A DNA stretch of 64,000 nucleotides from CAITWD01 sp963842065 (GCA_963842065.1 CAWJEW010000006.1:186001-250000); one strand, 5' to 3'. Counted from the first letter of the stretch, positions 34,860 through 43,499 are shown. A program made the numbers and translations. Notes: a model not told the origin generated them from the letters alone.

Positions 34860-35216
34860 TCAGTAGTTGATACGGAAGTTGCCGATGAAGGTGATCGTGT
34901 TGCCGTCCGGATCGCGGATGGTGCACAGCTGCACGCCCTTGTTTACGGTCTCGATCGCTCCGGGGGCCAGACCTCTTCTGGTGATACAGGCGATGTGATG
35001 GTCCATGTCGTCCACAGCGAAGTTCAATAGGGTCGACCCGGCACGGTCGGGGTCGGTGGTGACCTGGACCCACCCGGTCTCGGTCACTCGCCATTCAACG
35101 AGACGACCTTCCATTGGCAAGTTGTCGGCGGGGCGGCCGAATAGCCGCTCGTACCATGCGTGGGCATCGTCGAAGTCAGACACGGGAACGACGGCGAGAA
35201 CATGATCGATGGAAAT
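34860..35216 (-). CDS. VOC-family protein, probable ATT start codon
   Basis: The 118 aa protein reads (M)SIDHVLAVVPVSDFDDAHAW, then YERLFGRPADNLP, LLNFAVDDMDHHIACITRRG and IRDPDGNTITFIGNF: a complete single VOC unit. The first GTG (35,183) would drop the whole first beta-strand (SIDHVLAVVPV), which carries the first metal-ligand histidine. GGAGG lies 6 nt before an ATT at 35,216 that is exactly where relatives have ATG. I therefore place the start at ATT, or read this as a start-codon mutation. It lies between an integrase tail and an integrase pseudogene, so it may be cargo. Confidence 0.7.
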   Translation of the reverse strand: MSIDHVLAVVPVSDFDDAHAWYERLFGRPADNLPMEGRLVEWRVTETGWVQVTTDPDRAGSTLLNFAVDDMDHHIACITRRGLAPGAIETVNKGVQLCTIRDPDGNTITFIGNFRINY

Positions 35217-35255
35217 TGATTGCCTCCTCTCGCTCGCTCCAGCTCGTTCGTCGCT

Positions 35256-36350
35256 CTAGCGTCGGTTGAAGAGGGCGACCACGTTGTCCCCTTGTAGCAC
35301 CAGCGTAGCTTCGGATTTCGCGACCACCCGTCGAGCCGCCCGCAGCGCCGCCTCCAGTGGCACCGGTTTGACCGTGCGTGACCGATCGATCCCACGCGTT
35401 GTGCTTCCAGATCACCTCGGGACTGTTCCCAGCGATGGCGGCCGGATTGAACACCCGGTTTCGCCAGTTGTTGAGGTTGACCGGCGTGCCGGTGCGTGAC
35501 GAGCAGACCAGCGCGTCTGACGACCCTGGCGGGACCTTCTCGCGCAGCTCGATCAGGTCAGCCGCCAGCGGCGCGACGATCTCCTGGTCCCGCCCGCGGC
35601 CGGTCTTGGTCGTGTGGCGAATATGGTCCGAGACGAACACCCGATCGACTTCCAGCGTGCATCGGGCGCGCGAGAGCTCCAGGAAGTTGCTCCAGCCCAC
35701 CGCCAACGCTTCCTCAGTGCGCAGTCCGGCCGCGTACAGGAGGCCCCACAGCACGCGATCGGCCTGTGTTGGGTGTTTTGCCCTCACCCGCTCGGCCTGC
35801 TCGGCAGAGAGCGCCTGACGCGGGCTCGCGGATGACCCTGGGGCGTTGCAGCCCCAGCAGCGGGTTCGCGGGGATCTTGCCATCGTCGACCGCGGCCCCG
35901 CGCTCCGATGAGAGCGTGCGCATCACGGTCGATACGGTCGACGGGCTCGCGCGGCTTGCGATCATCGCGTCTGGCCACTCGTGCAGGCGCGCCGGCCCAA
36001 GATCCCGCAGTCATTCGCCACCGAGGTACGGGATGACCCACCGATCCAGGTGCGAGGCCCGGCTCGTCGTCGTCGAGGGCGCCCAGATGGCGCGATTGGA
36101 CGTGAACCAGGGCTGCAGCCAGGCCTCGAGGCGTTCCGACGACACCTCGCCCGGAGCGTGTGCGCCCAAGCGCTGCACCCGGCGGATTTCGGCCTCGAAC
36201 GCCTGCGCGTCGCGCTTGGGCGCGAACGATTGGCTGCGATTGCGCGATCCTCGGCCAGATTCGCACCAGCGGACTTCCCACGAGCCGCCGCCCGGACGGC
36301 TTCGCGCGCTTGTGAATGCTCAGCGTCGGCGCTCGGGATACGCCAGCCAT
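35256..36350 (-). pseudogene. Class A tyrosine integrase, nearly full length but broken
   Basis: The gene can be followed for about 360 residues. The N-terminal arm-binding and core-binding parts are read in several frames (FTSNRAIWAPSTTTSRASHL, DRWVIPYLGGE, then an in-frame TGA where relatives have Arg, then LRDLGPARLHEWPDAMIASR). The linker IPANPLLGLQRPRV and LSAEQAERVRAKHPT follow after a frameshift. The catalytic half has GLRTEEALAVGWSNF (first Arg) and NLNNWRNRVFNPAA, then a deletion of the His-x-x-Arg box, then IAGNSPEVIWKHNAWDRS and the tail VPLEAALRAARRVV. At least one nonsense mutation, two frameshifts and one deletion. It starts 31 nt inside the next upstream gene. Confidence 0.8.
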
Positions 36351-36523
36351 GCCTCGGCATCGTCGAGGCTATGAAACGTCCCAATCTTCGTGCCGCGTTG
36401 ATTCACGATGTAGATCTCGCCGTAGTCCCGCGCCAGCGGATCGCGGCGGCGGCTTTTCTCCAGCCGGAGCCCCTGACGATCGGCCATCCGGCGCAGGCGG
36501 TTCTCATGTGCCTTGGCGGTCAT
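36320..36523 (-). CDS. 67 aa conserved element protein, candidate excisionase (copy 1)
   Basis: Begins MTAKAHENRLRRMADRQGLR and ends with RDYGEIYIVNQRGTKIGTFH then SLDDAEAWLAYPERRR. A near-identical 71 aa protein at 42,404-42,619 occupies the same position: just upstream of, and overlapping by 31 nt, an integrase start (ATG of MAGVSRAPT / MAGLPRAPT). Small, basic and immediately before int is the place of an excisionase or recombination directionality factor, but the sequence has no obvious winged helix and the family is not known to me. ATG 36,523 overlaps the TGA of the upstream 84 aa gene (TGATG). Confidence 0.7.
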   Translation of the reverse strand: MTAKAHENRLRRMADRQGLRLEKSRRRDPLARDYGEIYIVNQRGTKIGTFHSLDDAEAWLAYPERRR

Positions 36524-36777
36524 CAGACTGGGTACCGCTCGCGGTGGACGCGCCACAGCTCGGCGAGCGCCGCTTCGTGCTCGTGCCACGCGGGGCGCAG
36601 GTTGTCGGTCGGGTCGCCGATTCGGTCGATCCACAGGGTGTCGTCGTCCGGAGCGAGCTGGTAAACGATCCAGCCCGTGCCTTTCACGCCGGACATTCTC
36701 AGGACCGTTGACGGCCCGGCGCCCTGCTTGCGCGGCGCCCCTTCGTGGACCTCCCAGTGACCGCTCTCGCCTGGCAT
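36523..36777 (-). CDS. 84 aa hypothetical element protein
   Basis: The frame reads MPGESGHWEVHEGAPRKQGA, then VLRMSGVKGTGWIVYQLAPD, then WHEHEAALAELWRVHRERYP. It has an alternating hydrophobic pattern and acidic middle, with no known domain. It overlaps the following 67 aa gene by one base (TGATG), so it is part of the integrase operon. No copy is seen beside the second candidate excisionase at 42.6 kb. Confidence 0.55.
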   Translation of the reverse strand: MPGESGHWEVHEGAPRKQGAGPSTVLRMSGVKGTGWIVYQLAPDDDTLWIDRIGDPTDNLRPAWHEHEAALAELWRVHRERYPV

Positions 36778-36857
36778 TGCGCCGCCTCCCGTGGGGTCGT
36801 AGGTGTGATGCGAGAAAGCATACTAGAACCAGTGCTGGAAGTGGTGCCAGAGAGGCG

Positions 36858-37067
36858 TCATCTGCCCCCTCGCGCCAGTGCGCCGAACGGGCCCCGATTC
36901 GCGCCCCGTTTTGGCGTCCTCGCGCGTCGCCGCACCGTGCGTTGCGGCCCTGCCAGCAGCGCCGCCAGCTCCGCGCGCGCCACCTTCGGCTGCCGCGGCG
37001 GCCCGTGGCGGGTCAATCGCCCGCTGGAGAGCCAGTTCCGGACCGTCTGGGTGCTCACGCCGGCCAT
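36858..37067 (-). pseudogene. MerR/excisionase-like HTH protein, N-terminus lost
   Basis: Encodes AGVSTQTVRNWLSSGRLTRH, then GPPRQPKVARAELAALLAG. This is the second half of a MerR-like HTH (AGVxxxTVRNWIxSGRL…TPRQPRVxRAELEALLA). The first helix and start are missing: at 37,067 it meets a fragment of the other HTH family on the opposite strand. A related and even more decayed copy is at 43.5-43.7 kb. Confidence 0.6.
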
Positions 37068-37237
37068 CCCGGCGGGCTGTCGACGTCATCACCCACGACG
37101 TGTTCATGGAGGCGGTCGCCGAGCTGGAGGCCGATGCCGCGTGCAAAGACGCCGAGCTCGCGGGCCAGCCCGCGCTTGAGCGCTCATGCATGGCCCGCGA
37201 GGACCTGACCTGCCCCGACCAGTGCGCCGGGCGGTGA
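37068..37237 (+). pseudogene. Third copy of the terminase-small-subunit-like HTH gene, 3' fragment
   Basis: The + frame reads RRAVDVITHDVFMEAVAELE and ADAACKDAELAGQ, matching the C-terminal part of the 183 aa protein at 25,544 (RRAVDVITHDVFMEAVAEME). No start, and the HTH part is lost. Confidence 0.6.
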
Positions 37238-37534
37238 CGGCCTTATCCAGCCATCGACACTCAAGAACCGGTGATGCCCAAACCCGTGAAGCCGAGGGAG
37301 CCGGCTGTGCCGGCTGCTCCGGTGCCGCCGCCCGCATCGCCACCACCGAGGCTCGCCGACAGGGCGCTCACGGCGGTGGGATACTCGACGCGTGAAACCA
37401 ACCCGGGGCAACGAGCGTTCGACCGCGAATTGCCGTACACCCGCCGCCCAGACAACGGCGGCGCTGCCGGTGTCACCGTCAACCTTCCCCCGATGGTGCG
37501 TGCAGCGTTTCGGTGTGCCGGTCGGCATCCCAGG

Positions 37535-39071
37535 GTGACGGACGTTCCTGCCACGGCGGCCGCAACCGCGAGCGCAAACGGAGACGCGGCGCGCTCGGCG
37601 ACACCCGCGGCCCCGCTTTCTCGGTGGGCGGCCGTGATTGCCGGGCTGCAGGCCGCGGCGCTCATCGCCACGAGCACGCGCTACGGCTATCACGGCGACG
37701 AATTCTACTTCATCGTCGCCGGGTCGCATCCGGCTCTCGGCTATCCCGACCAGCCGCCGCTGGTCCCGCTGGTTGCCTGGCTCATGCACGATCTGGCGCC
37801 AGCGTCGCTGCTGCTGTTGCGGCTGCCGTCGGCGATCATCGGGGCGACGACCACGGTGCTGGCGGCGCTTGTCGCGCGCGAAGTCGGCGGCACGCGGCGG
37901 GCGCAGCTGATCGCGGCAGCGTGTACGGCGGTATCGGGGTTCGCGCTCGCGGCCAGCCACCTCACCTCCACGACCACCTTCGATCTCCTGAGCACGACGC
38001 TGTTCGTGTGGTTGGTGATCCGAGCACTCGCACGGCGAAGCGGCCCGTCGCTGCTTGCCGCCGGCGTCGTCGTCGGGGTCGGCTTCGAGGCGAAACCGCA
38101 GGTGGGAGTGGTCGCCGTGGTTGCCGCGGTTGCGCTCGCGGCGGTGGGGCCGCGCTGGCCGCTGCGAAGCCGGTGGACCGCCGCCGGCCTGCTCGCGGCG
38201 GTGCTGCTGGCGGCTCCGTATCTCGTCTGGCAGCAGCAGCACGGCTGGCCGCAGGTCACCCTCGCCGGAAACATCGCCGGCTCGGCAGAGGGTGGGCGGG
38301 CAGGCTTCATCCCCTTCCAGCTCGTTATGGTGAGCCCCTTCCTCGTCCCGGTCTGGCTTGCCGGGCTCTTCGCGCCGGTCCGGCGCACCGCCATGCGCTC
38401 GATGCGGTTCCTCCCTCTGACCTACCTTGCGTTGGCGATCGTCTATCTGGTCGGCGACGGCAAGGCGTACTACCTCGCCAGCCTCTATCCCGCGCTGCTC
38501 GGGCTCGGCGCGATCCCAACCGCCGAGTGGACGCTGCGCAGACGCCTCAACCTCCGGGTTCTCGTCGCCGCGATCGCCGTCGCTGGCGCGATCAACGCCT
38601 TCATCGCCCTCCCCCTCCTGCCGGAGAAATCGCTACAGGGCAGCGTCGTCATGGCGCTCAACCCCGACCAGGGTGACACTGTCGGCTGGCCCCGCTTCAT
38701 CGACACCATCGCCACCGCCGGGCACATCATCCCGGCAGGCGAGCGCGCCAACACCGCCATCTTCACCTACACCTACCAGGAAGCCGGAGCCGTCGACGTC
38801 CTCGGACACGCGAAAGGGCTCCCCGACGCCTACAGCGGCCACAACGGCTTCAGCGAATGGGGCCAACCACCCGCCCACGACACCTACGCCCTTGTCCTCG
38901 GCTACGACGGCCCCGCCGACGCAGCACCCGTACTTCCATCGCTGTCACACGCTTGCCACCATCGACAACGGCGTCGGCCTCAACAACCACGAGCAGGGAC
39001 TCCCCGTCCAGCTCTGCCAGCCCGCAGCCCCCTGGGCCACCCTTTGGCCCCACCTCATCCACTACAACTGA
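37535..39071 (+). pseudogene. GT39-like membrane glycosyltransferase, frameshift near the 3' end
   Basis: Roughly 510 residues with about nine to eleven transmembrane helices. The catalytic loop after the first helix reads RYGYHGDEFYFIVAGSHPAL with the Asp-Glu pair of GT-C enzymes, followed by GYPDQPPLVPLVAWL, as in ArnT/PMT family proteins using polyprenyl-phosphate sugars. Near 38,930 the frame shifts: the proper ending (YFHRCHTLATIDNGVGLNNH, PVQLCQPAAPWATLWPHLIH) is in another frame and stops at 39,069-39,071. The open frame itself continues to 39,115. Start is uncertain: ATG 37,493 or GTG 37,535 (VTDVPATAAATAS); upstream residues look non-coding. The shift truncates only the extracellular tail. 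Confidence 0.75.
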
Positions 39072-39294
39072 ATCCATGCGCGCGCGCAGCGCGACTTTGG
39101 TGGTCGTGGTTGTGAGCCTCGTGGGCCTGGTCGGTCGATCAGCCGACCCTTGAGCGCGCGGACCCCGACGGCCTCGGCGATGGCCTTGACGGTCAGGTCG
39201 GCGACCTTTTGGTGGTCGGGCGACGTTCACACCGGGACCGCCTGGGACGCTCACCGCGCCCCGGCTCAAGGTTGAAAAAAAAAGAGCGAACACG
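39072..39294. other. Short interval with no gene
   Basis: No gene recognised. A run of nine A (39,274-39,282) precedes the SDR pseudogene. Confidence 0.4.
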
Positions 39295-39986
39295 ATGACA
39301 ACGACACTCATTACGGGAGCCAACAAGGGTTCGGGATATCACACCGCCCAACGTCTGGTGGCCGCGGGTCACGACGTATGGGTGACCGCTCGTGATCCCC
39401 ATTGCGCTAGCGAGGCAGCACGCGCACGCAAATGCCCGATTCGTGCAACTCGACGTCACCGACGATGCCTCAGGTGCGGCCGCCGCCAACGTCGTGGCGG
39501 ACAGCGGCGGCGGAGACGTCCTCATCAACAACGCGGGGATATCAGACCGGACACCAGTGCTCGAGACCGCTGCCACAGACCTACAGCGCCTGCTCGACAC
39601 CAACGTGCTCGGCCCTGTGCGAATGCGCGACGCGTTCCCACCTGTCCGTGATGCCGTGTCCTGTCCGGTCGTTGTCAATGTGTCTCGCTCGGTAGGCTCA
39701 CGTGAAATCGCTCGCCACCCGCAGGGTGTGTACGCCGAGCTGAACGTGCTTGCCGACCCCGCCTCAAAGGCTGGGCTGAAGATGCTGACGATCCAATGGG
39801 CTCGGGCGCACCCACGTTGGCGAGTGAACTCAGCCGATCAGCGGATTCACGGCCACCGACCTCAATCAGTTCAGGGGTACTCAGACGCTTGAGCGGGCAG
39901 CTGATGCCATCGTCCGATTGGCCACGGTCGGTCCCGACGGTCCGACCGGAGGCTTCGTTGATCGCGAGGCACACGTGCCCTGGTGA
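39295..39986 (+). pseudogene. Short-chain dehydrogenase with three lesions
   Basis: The gene begins MTTTLITGANKGSGYHTAQR (Rossmann TGxxxGxG) and VWVTARDP, then shifts frame near 39,400; the second frame gives ARFVQLDVTDDASGAA, VLINNAGISD (NNAG) and the catalytic region. There the Tyr of YPASK has become Asp (LADPASKAG; TAC to GAC). A second shift near 39,838 leads to FTATDLNQFRGTQTLERA and GGFVDREAHVPW. Two frameshifts plus loss of the active-site tyrosine make it non-functional. Type: SDR (carbonyl or alcohol reductase). Confidence 0.8.
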
Positions 39987-40104
39987 CGTCGCGTCATCTT
40001 CACCACGTCGTCGACGTGAGGGTCTGTGATCCTCCGACCGACAAACAGTGATGAGCCAGTACGCGCCGGGCTGGCGTGCGTTCCTGCGCGAGTCGGCACC
40101 GACG

Positions 40105-40332
40105 TCACGCTCTCGGCCGCGCTCGCCACGAGCTGTGTGTCATGACGAACCACCAGATCACGGCGACCACGACGACCAGCGTCAGAAGCCAATCAAGACC
40201 GTTCCTGAAAAGGACACTCGATCCCGCCGCAACCAGAAGCACGACCAAGGGCAACCGTATGGCCATGAGCGTGCCGACCAGCCACCAGAACACCGCAGCA
40301 AGGAACTCGCCGACCCGGCGCAGAATCCGCAT
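40105..40332 (-). CDS. Small two-helix membrane protein
   Basis: The 75 aa protein MRILRRVGEFLAAVFWWLVG has two transmembrane helices (about residues 20-40 and 46-65) and basic ends. GAGGG lies 4 nt before the ATG. Its leader is cut from the upstream integrase remnant by the ISL3 element at 40,373. Function unknown. Confidence 0.6.
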   Translation of the reverse strand: MRILRRVGEFLAAVFWWLVGTLMAIRLPLVVLLVAAGSSVLFRNGLDWLLTLVVVVAVIWWFVMTHSSWRARPRA

Positions 40333-40360
40333 AGCGCCCTCATACAGCTCGACGCTCAGT

Positions 40361-40372
40361 CCTCATTCCCGG
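40361..40372. repeat. Direct repeat flanking ISL3, left
   Basis: CCTCATTCCCGG; the same 12 bases follow the right end at 41,754-41,765. ISL3 elements duplicate 8 bp; the last 8 bases (ATTCCCGG) fit that, with four more matching. Confidence 0.7.
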
Positions 40373-41753
40373 TTCTTCGGGCATTCACGTGGGTAACTCG
40401 ACCGGGATTCGCCCGCATACGAGGGTCAGCATCGACAGCAGGGACTCGAGTCTCCGGAACCCTCGTGCTCGGTGGCTGATGAGCCGTACGGTCGAGTTCA
40501 TGCCTTCAAGGCGTGCGTTGGTCAGCCCGAGGGTGATGGAGTTCGCGACCTCGGTGCGGTAGCGGTCGAGGGTGAGCGCCGTGCGCTGGAAGGGCTCCAT
40601 GCCGGACTCCAGTGCGGCCAGGATCCAGTCGTCGAGCAGCTCGAGCGCTTCGGTGTGGTCGTGGGCGAGGTACACGCCGCGAAGCTGCTCCAGCAGCAGC
40701 CAGCCGGCGTAGAGCTCCTGGTTGGTGATCTTGAGCTCCTCGAGGATCGTGCGATCCGAGCCGCGCAGGTTCCCAGCGCGTCGGCGGATGGCAAAGCGGG
40801 TGCCCTTGATCCACGAGGCCCGTTCGGGGTCGCGTTGGCGGATGTCCTGCCACATTCCCCGGCGGACCTCATCGAGGGCGGCACCGGCGAGCTTGATCAC
40901 GTGGAAGGGATCGGCGCAGATCGCCGCATGCGGGCAGTGGATGCGGATTGCGGCCATCCACCCGTCGTGCAGGTCGACCGAGATCGCCTCGATCGCTCGG
41001 CAGCGCTCGGGGCCGAGGGCGGTGAAGAACTCGATGAGCGTCGTGCGGCTTCGACCCGGGGCCGCCCACACCAGCCGGCCCGAGTCGTGGTCGGTCACGC
41101 ACAGCAGGTAGCGGTGTCCTTTGCGGTAGGCGACCTCGTCGATGCCGATGCGCGTCAAGCCGTCAAGGCCATCGCCGATTCGTCGTGCGCTGTGCTCGGC
41201 CACGACCCGCTCGATCATGCGTCCGACCGTCGCCCAGTCGATGCGCATCAAGTCGGCGACGACACTCTTGGGAGCGGAGCGCACGAGCCACACACAGGTG
41301 TCCTCGAATGCCCGGCTGACGCGCGATCCCGGCCGCGCCCAGGGCACCGCCTCGGCGCAGATGCCGCAGTCGCGGCAGACGACCCGGCGCACCTCGGCCC
41401 TGAGGATGCACCGCACGCGGAACGCATCCAGGTGCCGCCAGGATCGGATCTGGCGATCGTAGACGCCTCGGACCCGCTGGCCGCACCGGCCGCAGTGCAT
41501 CGTGCGGTTGCGCCGGCGCTCCACCGTGACGGTGATGACCCGCCCGCTGGGCTCATCGGCGACATCGACCTGGCTGATGCGCACCGCATCGATCCCCACC
41601 AGGCGCTTGAATATGTCCGCCACGCGCATCTTGTGCTCCTTGCTCGAATTCCTTCAGCAAGAAGCGAGCCTACTGGGAGCCCGAGATCGCGCGTGGCGCC
41701 TGGGCTCTCGGCCGTCAGCTAAGGCTCATCGACCCACGTGAATGCCCGAAGCG
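40373..41753. mobile_element. ISL3-family element (1,381 bp)
   Basis: Terminal inverted repeats CTTCGGGCATTCACGTGGGT near both ends, with a direct repeat outside. One transposase gene, intact. It separates the class B integrase tail (ending SSGNED and a stop before insertion) from the small membrane protein gene at 40,105. Confidence 0.88.
40385..41629 (-). CDS. ISL3-family transposase
   Basis: The 414 aa protein has the N-terminal zinc-ribbon (CGRCGQR, then CRDCG), the HTH region and the DDE core with GIDEVAYRKGHRYLLCVTDH (first Asp), VDLHDGWMAAIRIH (second Asp) and LTNARLEGMNSTVRLISHRA (Glu). Start ATG 41,629 lies inside the element and the stop is close to the left terminal repeat. Full-length and probably active. 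Confidence 0.93.
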   Translation of the reverse strand: MRVADIFKRLVGIDAVRISQVDVADEPSGRVITVTVERRRNRTMHCGRCGQRVRGVYDRQIRSWRHLDAFRVRCILRAEVRRVVCRDCGICAEAVPWARPGSRVSRAFEDTCVWLVRSAPKSVVADLMRIDWATVGRMIERVVAEHSARRIGDGLDGLTRIGIDEVAYRKGHRYLLCVTDHDSGRLVWAAPGRSRTTLIEFFTALGPERCRAIEAISVDLHDGWMAAIRIHCPHAAICADPFHVIKLAGAALDEVRRGMWQDIRQRDPERASWIKGTRFAIRRRAGNLRGSDRTILEELKITNQELYAGWLLLEQLRGVYLAHDHTEALELLDDWILAALESGMEPFQRTALTLDRYRTEVANSITLGLTNARLEGMNSTVRLISHRARGFRRLESLLSMLTLVCGRIPVELPT

Positions 41754-41961
41754 CCTCATTCCCGGACGATGCGCCGACCGCGACGGTCTGGCCTGGCGCG
41801 GACGTCACGTCGAAGGCCGGCGTGAACCGGGCCGCCTGCTCGGAGGCCGGACACGGGCGCAGGTAGCGCCCAGTGGTGACGATGGCGTTCTGGCCCATGA
41901 CCGTCTGGATCGTCACCAGGTCCACGCCGTTGGCGGCCAAAGCGATCCCCGACCGCCAGTC
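41754..41961 (-). pseudogene. Class B integrase, C-terminal fragment
   Basis: Encodes DWRSGIALAANGVDLVTIQT, then VMGQNAIVTTGRYLRPCPAS and EQAARFTPAFDV, the best class B tail in the window, with the nucleophilic Tyr in GRY. Relatives have VMGH where this has VMGQ. Its 3' end is joined to the ISL3 element; before insertion the protein ended in SSGNED and a stop. Confidence 0.7.
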
Positions 41962-42165
41962 CGACGCGTCGCTCCGAGGACGTCGAGCCTCAGGCGCACT
42001 CTTGGCAACGAGGTCCTTGCGGAAGATCAGGATCCCGGCTACGAGAATCCAGATCAGTCCAAGGGCGGACCCGACGAAGCCAAGCCCTGCCGGCAGCGCG
42101 AGGATGCCGCTCAGGATTGCGGCCCACCCGAGCCAGCGCGGCAGTGCAGGGCGGCGCACGGTGCG
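41962..42165 (-). pseudogene. Membrane-protein fragment fused to the integrase tail
   Basis: Encodes RRPALPRWLGWAAILSGILA, then LPAGLGFVGSALGLIWILVA and GILIFRKD. These are the last helices of a DUF4386-like or similar actinobacterial membrane protein, in the same frame as the following integrase tail, so the two remnants form one accidental fusion. Confidence 0.5.
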
Positions 42166-42248
42166 GGCGCGTCGAGCGCGCCCAGCGGTGCGCATCGCGC
42201 GCACACCACGTCTCCAGCCACCCCGCACGCACCGTTTTCGCGGGTTCT

Positions 42249-42434
42249 GCCGTGCCGTGCGCGCCCAACAGCGCGCGGCTTGGCGTCGGCTTTCCAGCCC
42301 TCGGCATCTTTCTCGCGGTCGAATGTGCGCGACGCGTGCTGTCCGTCGACCGGACAGCGCTCCTCCCAGCGCACCCGACCGCCGCTGATGCGCGTTTGGA
42401 CGCTCAGCGTCGGCGCTCGGGGTAGGCCAGCCAT
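42249..42434 (-). pseudogene. Class A integrase, N-terminal arm-binding fragment
   Basis: MAGLPRAPTLSVQTRISGGR, then VRWEERCPVDGQHASRTFDR and EKDAEGWKADAK. This is the arm-binding N-terminus of the class A integrase family; the rest has been lost. Its ATG overlaps the end of the 71 aa gene, as in copy 1. Confidence 0.75.
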
Positions 42435-42619
42435 GCCTCGGCATCGTCGAGGCTATGAAACGTCCCCAACTTCGTGCCGCGTTGATTCACGATGTAGATC
42501 TCGCCGTAGTCCTTCGCCAGCGGATCGCGCCGCCGGCTCTTGCGCAGGTCGAGTCCTTGTCGCTCAGCCGCGCGCCGGAGGCGGTTTTCCTGCGTCCGGT
42601 TTGTGTCCCCCAATTTCAT
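42404..42619 (-). CDS. 71 aa conserved element protein, candidate excisionase (copy 2)
   Basis: MKLGDTNRTQENRLRRAAER is followed by DYGEIYIVNQRGTKLGTFHS and LDDAEAWLAYPERRR, almost identical to copy 1 at 36.3 kb after the first 12 residues. It lies directly upstream of an integrase N-terminus (31-nt overlap). Conservation of this small frame, while the integrases beside it decay, suggests recent transfer or selection. Confidence 0.72.
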   Translation of the reverse strand: MKLGDTNRTQENRLRRAAERQGLDLRKSRRRDPLAKDYGEIYIVNQRGTKLGTFHSLDDAEAWLAYPERRR

Positions 42620-42679
42620 CTCTCCCTGCGTCTTGAATCCGTGCGGAAAGCGTAGCAGAACGTGGTGCGGGAAGCCGTG

Positions 42680-43132
42680 CTACTCGTCGAAGCCAGGCAA
42701 CGGCGGCCTGGCCTCACGGTAGGGCTTCCCGGACCGGATCTCGGCCAAGACGACCCGATCGGCGTCCGTTTTGTTGGCGCTGAATAGCGCGTAGCTGTAG
42801 GCGTGCGTGGCGGCCTCGTTATTGGTCAGGGGATGACCGGCTGCGACGTAGGCGGCGATGATTTCGTCCTCGCGCGACTGGATCGTCTCCAGCGTCGGCT
42901 CTTCGAGGACCACCAGCTCGGGGTCCTCGTCAAGCGACGCCCACCAGTTGTGAACGTTCACGTAGTTCCACGCGATCTTCAGTCCGCGTGCCCTGCCGTT
43001 GCGAGCCGCGTCGGCCCACCGCCTGTGTTCCAGGTAGCGCTGGTGCGGGTCACGGTCAGTTCGGCCGATGTAGCGGATGCCGTTCGGCCCGACCAGCGCG
43101 TAGATGAATCCCGTCGCGGTTTCTCTTGTCAT
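42680..43132 (-). CDS. GIY-YIG domain protein
   Basis: The 150 aa protein MTRETATGFIYALVGPNGIR has GFIYALVGPNGIRYIGRTDR, the GIY-YIG motif with the following Arg and catalytic spacing; a Glu (LEEPTLETIQSREDEIIAAY) may be the metal-binding acid. It is probably a small nuclease encoded by a mobile element. ATG 43,132 follows AGGGGCGGGGC. Intact and next to the second candidate excisionase. Confidence 0.75.
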   Translation of the reverse strand: MTRETATGFIYALVGPNGIRYIGRTDRDPHQRYLEHRRWADAARNGRARGLKIAWNYVNVHNWWASLDEDPELVVLEEPTLETIQSREDEIIAAYVAAGHPLTNNEAATHAYSYALFSANKTDADRVVLAEIRSGKPYREARPPLPGFDE

Positions 43133-43227
43133 TGCCCCGCCCCTACCTACCTTCTCGCGCCAGCTCGAGTTGGGCATCGGTCAGTGTTTGGAAACGCATC
43201 GACGTCCAGACTCGCCTGATGATGTAG

Positions 43228-43383
43228 TTGCCGTACGTGGCATTCGGGGTCGCGGCCGTGTGGGGCGCTTGGCGTTGGAGCACCGGACCGATACCTGACG
43301 ATTGGCCGATCGCCAGGGTGATCCTGCTCCCCATAGTCGCCTTCGTGATCGTCCTCTTGTTGTCTTCATGGTTGGCGTCGTGA
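43228..43383 (+). CDS. Possible small membrane protein
   Basis: A TTG-started 51 aa frame with two hydrophobic segments: YVAFGVAAVWGAWRWS and RVILLPIVAFVIVLLLSSWL. The hydrophobic pattern is strong, but the start and ribosome site are weak. Confidence 0.4.
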   Translation: MPYVAFGVAAVWGAWRWSTGPIPDDWPIARVILLPIVAFVIVLLLSSWLAS

Positions 43384-43499
43384 CTTCTGGCTCCGGCGCG
43401 GCGCCCTCGGCTGCGCCCTGCTGTCGTGCGCGTCACGGTCGTGCCTTTTTCGCAAGCGTTGTGGTGTACCCATCTGCATTGCGCCGACGCCGTGCAGAT

